23,807 nucleotides of DNA from the NCBI GenBank assembly GCA_905397405.1, contig CAJPVJ010000516.1:1-23807 (forward strand), in the 5' to 3' direction. Under the pieces are notes generated by a model. It searched no databases, was not told where the DNA came from, and saw nothing but the letters and a program-made list of their open reading frames with translations. Every line of letters starts with the position of its first letter. Within the stretch, counting starts at the first letter, position 1. Source of the stretch: Oppiella nova (lineage: Eukaryota > Arthropoda > Arachnida > Sarcoptiformes > Oppiidae). Of this stretch, positions 19,691 through 23,807 are shown piece after piece. A program made the position numbers and the translations under genes.

Positions 19691-22600
19691 AGCTGAAAAG
19701 CACCGCCAAAAATAGGTGTTTTCTTTACAGTCAGTCACTGCCTGTGTATATATTCTGTACTTTTTATTTTTCTCTCTCTTTTCTGTTTTCATTTTCTATT
19801 TTCCGATGCATTCCTTGTGTTGTCACACCAAATGTTAGCGATGTTTGCCATTTGGGATTGCATTGAACACTATGTACTGAATATGTGTTGTTGTGTACAC
19901 TGTCTATGAAGGCATACATACACAGCACTGGGATGTGAACCGACGGCGGGGTATATATGCAGTTATAAAATGCAATTCACAGAGCCATGACTTGTAAGTT
20001 GTGATGGGATATGGCATATATGGGTGGTGCTGGCCATGGCTAACATACTAACAAAAAATTGTTTGATGGCTTCTCCACATGCAAGACATGCAATGCTTAA
20101 CATACAGATAGATACTGGTGTTCAGTAAAATTCTGTGCTTTTTTAATAGCCTCTCAAATGTGTGCCTCAAATGTTATGAAAAAATTATTTGACAGAAATT
20201 ATTTGAACGACAGATCGATGTGTACCCAATACTATTGGCACTTACTATCACTTAACACTCTCTTTGATGTATATTTTATGATACTATTATGCAATTCTCA
20301 CTCATGTTTTATCACTGAATTTGATCTAATTCTGGAGGTGTTTGTCTGACATGACTTTGTCAGCACTTGAATGCTCTAAACACGAGTTTTAGTTGCAAAA
20401 TACGTTTTTAGGTTAATATCTTTTGGACCTTTTTATATACCCTCTAATACAATGTATACTTAAATCGATTTTTAGTGTTTTAGTCCCAAAAATAAATTAA
20501 TTAGATTTAAACAGAAAAATTATAATTAGGTTTTATCACAGTTTGACAGGTGTTGGGATGAAAATGCGATGAAATTTCATTAAATAAATAACAGTTCAAA
20601 CAAAATGTATTAAGCTTTTGATAAATTGAATGCTAAGCATCTGTTCTCTATCTCCATATATATTTTCTCACTCTATTGTATCCATTAATTCAGTGTTAAT
20701 ACTCTCCTCAACACCAGAAAAATAAAAGATTGTCTGAACTATTAGTTTAGAAAAATAGCGAATATTTTTCGCATAAATATTCTGAGTGTATGTATGAATA
20801 TATATTCAGGTTGTTGTCGACTATATATGGGACTGATTATGGAATTAATAAACTCATAAACTATCCGATGATATGTTGCCTTGACTTCCATTACCAGTCA
20901 TTGCGATGAGTGAGAGAGACCGAGAGACAGCAAAATGATTGTATAATTTCATATAAAGTCAGAGATGCACAACCTCTGGAGTCAAACTTCAAAATATATT
21001 AAGTGCTATTTTACGTGAGATTTATACAAATTAGTTGTGTTTTTATGAGCCAAAAGACAAGTGAATAACTTATTCTGTTATGCCTTGATTTCCATAGACT
21101 AGTGTACGATATGCTCTGTCCATAGCATATAGACATCATAGACATCACACACTTCTTAATATGTCTGTAATGTCTGTTTTCTCTCCACATATTTCTTAGC
21201 AAAAAACATGACTTTATTTTTAATTACAATTATATTTTATTGCTTTTTCTGAACGGCATTGAGATTAGACTATATGCCAGTATATTACTGAATACAACAT
21301 TCCCTCTCATTTATTTTTTCTCAGCAAAACTGATATTTGATAGCAAACCGTAATATCAGACCCTTTTTCTGACGACATTTAATCAATTATTGACGCTTTT
21401 CTTGATTAATGTATTCAAACATTTAGGAGCATTAAAAATAAGTTTATTTCATAATTTACAACATAAAACTATATTTCAGCATTAATTTCTCATAAAATCA
21501 TTTTTAAAAAGCAATACTTCAATGCAATCTAAATCTCTAGCATTTACTTTATAGTTACTATAACTACACAACGATTTTAATCAAATAATTACTACCATTT
21601 AGTGTGCATTTAGTGATCGATTTTCTCAATTGTGTTATGATTGTAAACAAACTGACTGTTATTATTAACTTTTTATTATAAAAATCCACTTTTCATGGGA
21701 ATTGTTAATTGGATATTTATAATGGATTATTATTATAGTGTGTATAGTATCTTAAATTAAAAACATTGTTATTTATTAAACATATTATTTGTCACTAAAA
21801 AAGTTCCAACCCTTTTGATGTATAGTTTGTCATAAGTTATAATTAACTAAAAGCTTGAGAAACATTCAAATAACTTTTACGAAATTACAACATATTTTGA
21901 AATTATAAAATGTTGACTTTATAAACATTTTAAAAGTTTTGTCAAATAGTAATCTAAACTTTTCCTAATTTTAATTTTCTTTGTATCACTTTCTAATCGA
22001 TTGAACTTTGGTTCAGATCATGAAAATTGTTTCCAATATTTTGTTTTGTTGAAAATCTATTTGCAACCTAGATTTTACTGTGAATAACTTTTAGATTATT
22101 TTTACATGATATAAAATTAATCAAAACATTTTGTAGGATCCACAAAAAAATTATATAACTTATATTTACTTCTCTATTACTATTTCACATGAAAAATATG
22201 CAAAAAGGAGGCAAACATGCGATCAAATAAAATATGTAAATAAGATCTATCTCTGAATCATAAGCTATTATTCACTTAAAGCTAATGTAATATAATTATT
22301 ATAATTATATGCTATTTGGGAACCAAAATAATTGAATTTAAAAAGCATTCATTCATATGATTTTTTCTATATGTATTTTCGGGAAATAATATTTCATAAA
22401 AAACGAGAAAACATTAAACCAATTAAATTATAATAAGCGTAGGAGAGGTAGAGATAGAAAAATGATTTTTGAATACAAATTCTCTACATTTCTGTCTGAC
22501 AAACATTTCTAATAACCAAAATATAGACCAAACACTGACTTATTTGACTCCGGGCTATGTTTTATAAGATTTCCAGACCCCATATACAGTAATATATAAT

Positions 22601-22844
22601 ATAAAGCGAATTATTATTTCTCATATACTTAACGATGAGTTAGTTATTCAAGTGATTCGTTATAATAAAATAAAAGTTAGACTCGAGTTCTCAAACACAC
22701 GGCGAGTGTTGTGTTGTTTTTGAAGCTTTACAGTCAAATGCGTCCCATAAAGAAGTTTGGACTATAAGAGAAGTACAGACATTATATGAATGCCTCATTT
22801 AGAGGCTACATGTGCCTCACTATTTGCTTCAATTCCATTCTCTC

Positions 22845-22848
<4 letters not shown>
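19691..22848. other. Mostly AT-rich sequence, no gene seen
   Basis: 19691-20050 is still moderately GC-rich and includes a strong-looking 3' splice site ending at 19730, followed by a T-rich stretch that stays open and hydrophobic in two frames. From 20.1 to 22.8 kb the sequence is AT-rich with frequent stops in all frames. I saw no RNA gene or mobile element. Confidence 0.5.

Positions 22849-22881
<33 letters not shown>
22849..22881. repeat. (CT)n microsatellite
   Basis: Pure CT run of about 33 bases. It faces the GA tract at 23041 about 160 bases downstream, so the two could pair in a transcript. Confidence 0.97.
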
Positions 22882-22883
<2 letters not shown>

Positions 22884-23040
22884 CTCACTTTATGAGTCCT
22901 TATTTTTCATAGCCTTTTCGTTGGCAATCAAACTATTCGTCGAAAGAATGAGATAAAGCAGACATACATTCAAATCCATTATGTATTGAATGAATTGTAT
23001 GTAAAAACAGTCGATTTGAGGCTAAGATTATGAGAGGCGC

Positions 23041-23071
23041 GAGAGGGAGAGGGAGAGAGAGAGAGAGAGAA
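23041..23071. repeat. (GA)n microsatellite
   Basis: GA run with two GGG interruptions. The left flank TATGAGAGGCGCGAGAGGGAG resembles the left flank of the GA tract at 14596. Confidence 0.95.
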
Positions 23072-23807
23072 AGCGAAAAAATCTCCACAAAAATTCATTC
23101 AATGAATTCCTGACTAATAATTATCGAGAGATTTGTTTCGTTGTCTTATATGTAGTGAAACACACGATTTGTGACGCGAGAAAAATGCTGTCAAATGTTT
23201 TGCCATTAAATTTGATTCATTTGTTAAATAAGAAAAATAAATAAATAAATAGAAAGAGGATTTTGATATTTATTTGAATTCAATTTTGAAAAGCGCTGTA
23301 AGAGAAAAGTTTTCAATTCAAATAAAACAGATTTAGGCTGTAATTAATGAGAGTAAGGAATATATTCTCTGGTGTTATAAACACTAAAGAAAATATAATA
23401 TAAAGATTTTATATATATTTATACATCTCTTTTAAGCGCCAATTCTCTCATAAAAGTCTTAAAATTCTTGCGAAAATTTTTTGTTATTTCTTTTTTATTT
23501 CAATTTGGGAGAAGATATTATGGAAAAACTCTTCAGATTATCATTCTTTGAATAGTTTTTGTTTTTGTCGTTTTTATATTCACTTTTTAAAATTACAGAT
23601 AACCATTAGTTTGAAATGAGAGGCACATAAGTAAAAAGAATATTTCAAATATTAGTTATATTTTTATTGAATAGAATCTGCAATTCATTAGACATTCTAT
23701 TCATTAGTTTTAAGTTTTGCGAGACATTTCTCAAAGAGAAAGAAAATGTTTGAAATGACTTAATGAACAGAGAAATCAATGACCAAATGCTTTGAATTTC
23801 ATTTTTA
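23072..23807. other. AT-rich sequence, no gene seen
   Basis: It contains a short odd-centred palindrome ATTCATTCAATGAAT near 23094 and a small AAAT run near 23237-23252. No open frame of note. Confidence 0.6.

Noticed and set aside
1-23807. tRNA genes, conserved arthropod microRNAs, CRISPR arrays
   Set aside because: I looked for a T-loop with GGTTCRA followed by a stem, for let-7, miR-1, miR-124, miR-10, bantam and similar mature sequences, and for regularly spaced repeats. I saw none by eye; a dedicated scan could still find divergent ones.

Overview
This window looks like nuclear DNA from an AT-rich animal genome, most plausibly an arthropod (low confidence; an acariform mite would fit but nothing proves it). 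The grounds are very AT-rich intergenic sequence, no operon-like packing, no bacterial-type signals, many pure GA/CT microsatellites, and only short coding-like islands with possible small introns. I recognise no complete known gene, no tRNA or rRNA, no CRISPR array and no transposon with a readable transposase. Most of the window behaves as a gene desert or as long intergenic or intronic sequence.

Layout. 1-3.5 kb is AT-rich. It holds a decayed coding-like stretch on the minus strand (about 1317-1821, possibly starting further upstream) and a small GC-richer block at 2.80-2.91 kb with nested repeats and a CRE-like site. 3.5-10 kb is intergenic, with GA/CT tracts, a perfect 128-bp tandem duplication (5783-6037) and a few short palindromes. 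10-13 kb holds a MEF2-like site and two nearly identical ~424-bp direct copies separated by 129 bp (11812-12235 and 12365-12789). 13.4-14.7 kb holds the most striking structure: a 110-bp perfect inverted repeat, of which 82 bp is unique sequence and 28 bp is CT/GA microsatellite, enclosing about 1.06 kb.

16.4-19.7 kb is visibly richer in G+C than the rest and carries all of the better gene candidates. These are a Cys-containing open frame preceded by a good 3' splice site (17557-17719, plus strand), a possible two-exon minus-strand gene with phase-matched splice sites (18702 down to 18070), and a plus-strand coding-like region with a His tract and an EF-hand-like loop (19270-19690). The last two would be transcribed divergently from a ~570-bp shared interval containing a TATA-like box. 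19.7-23.8 kb returns to AT-rich sequence with two more CT/GA tracts.

All gene calls here are weak to moderate. They rest on open frames, codon texture and splice-site context, not on homology. The repeat structures are read directly from the sequence and are firm.
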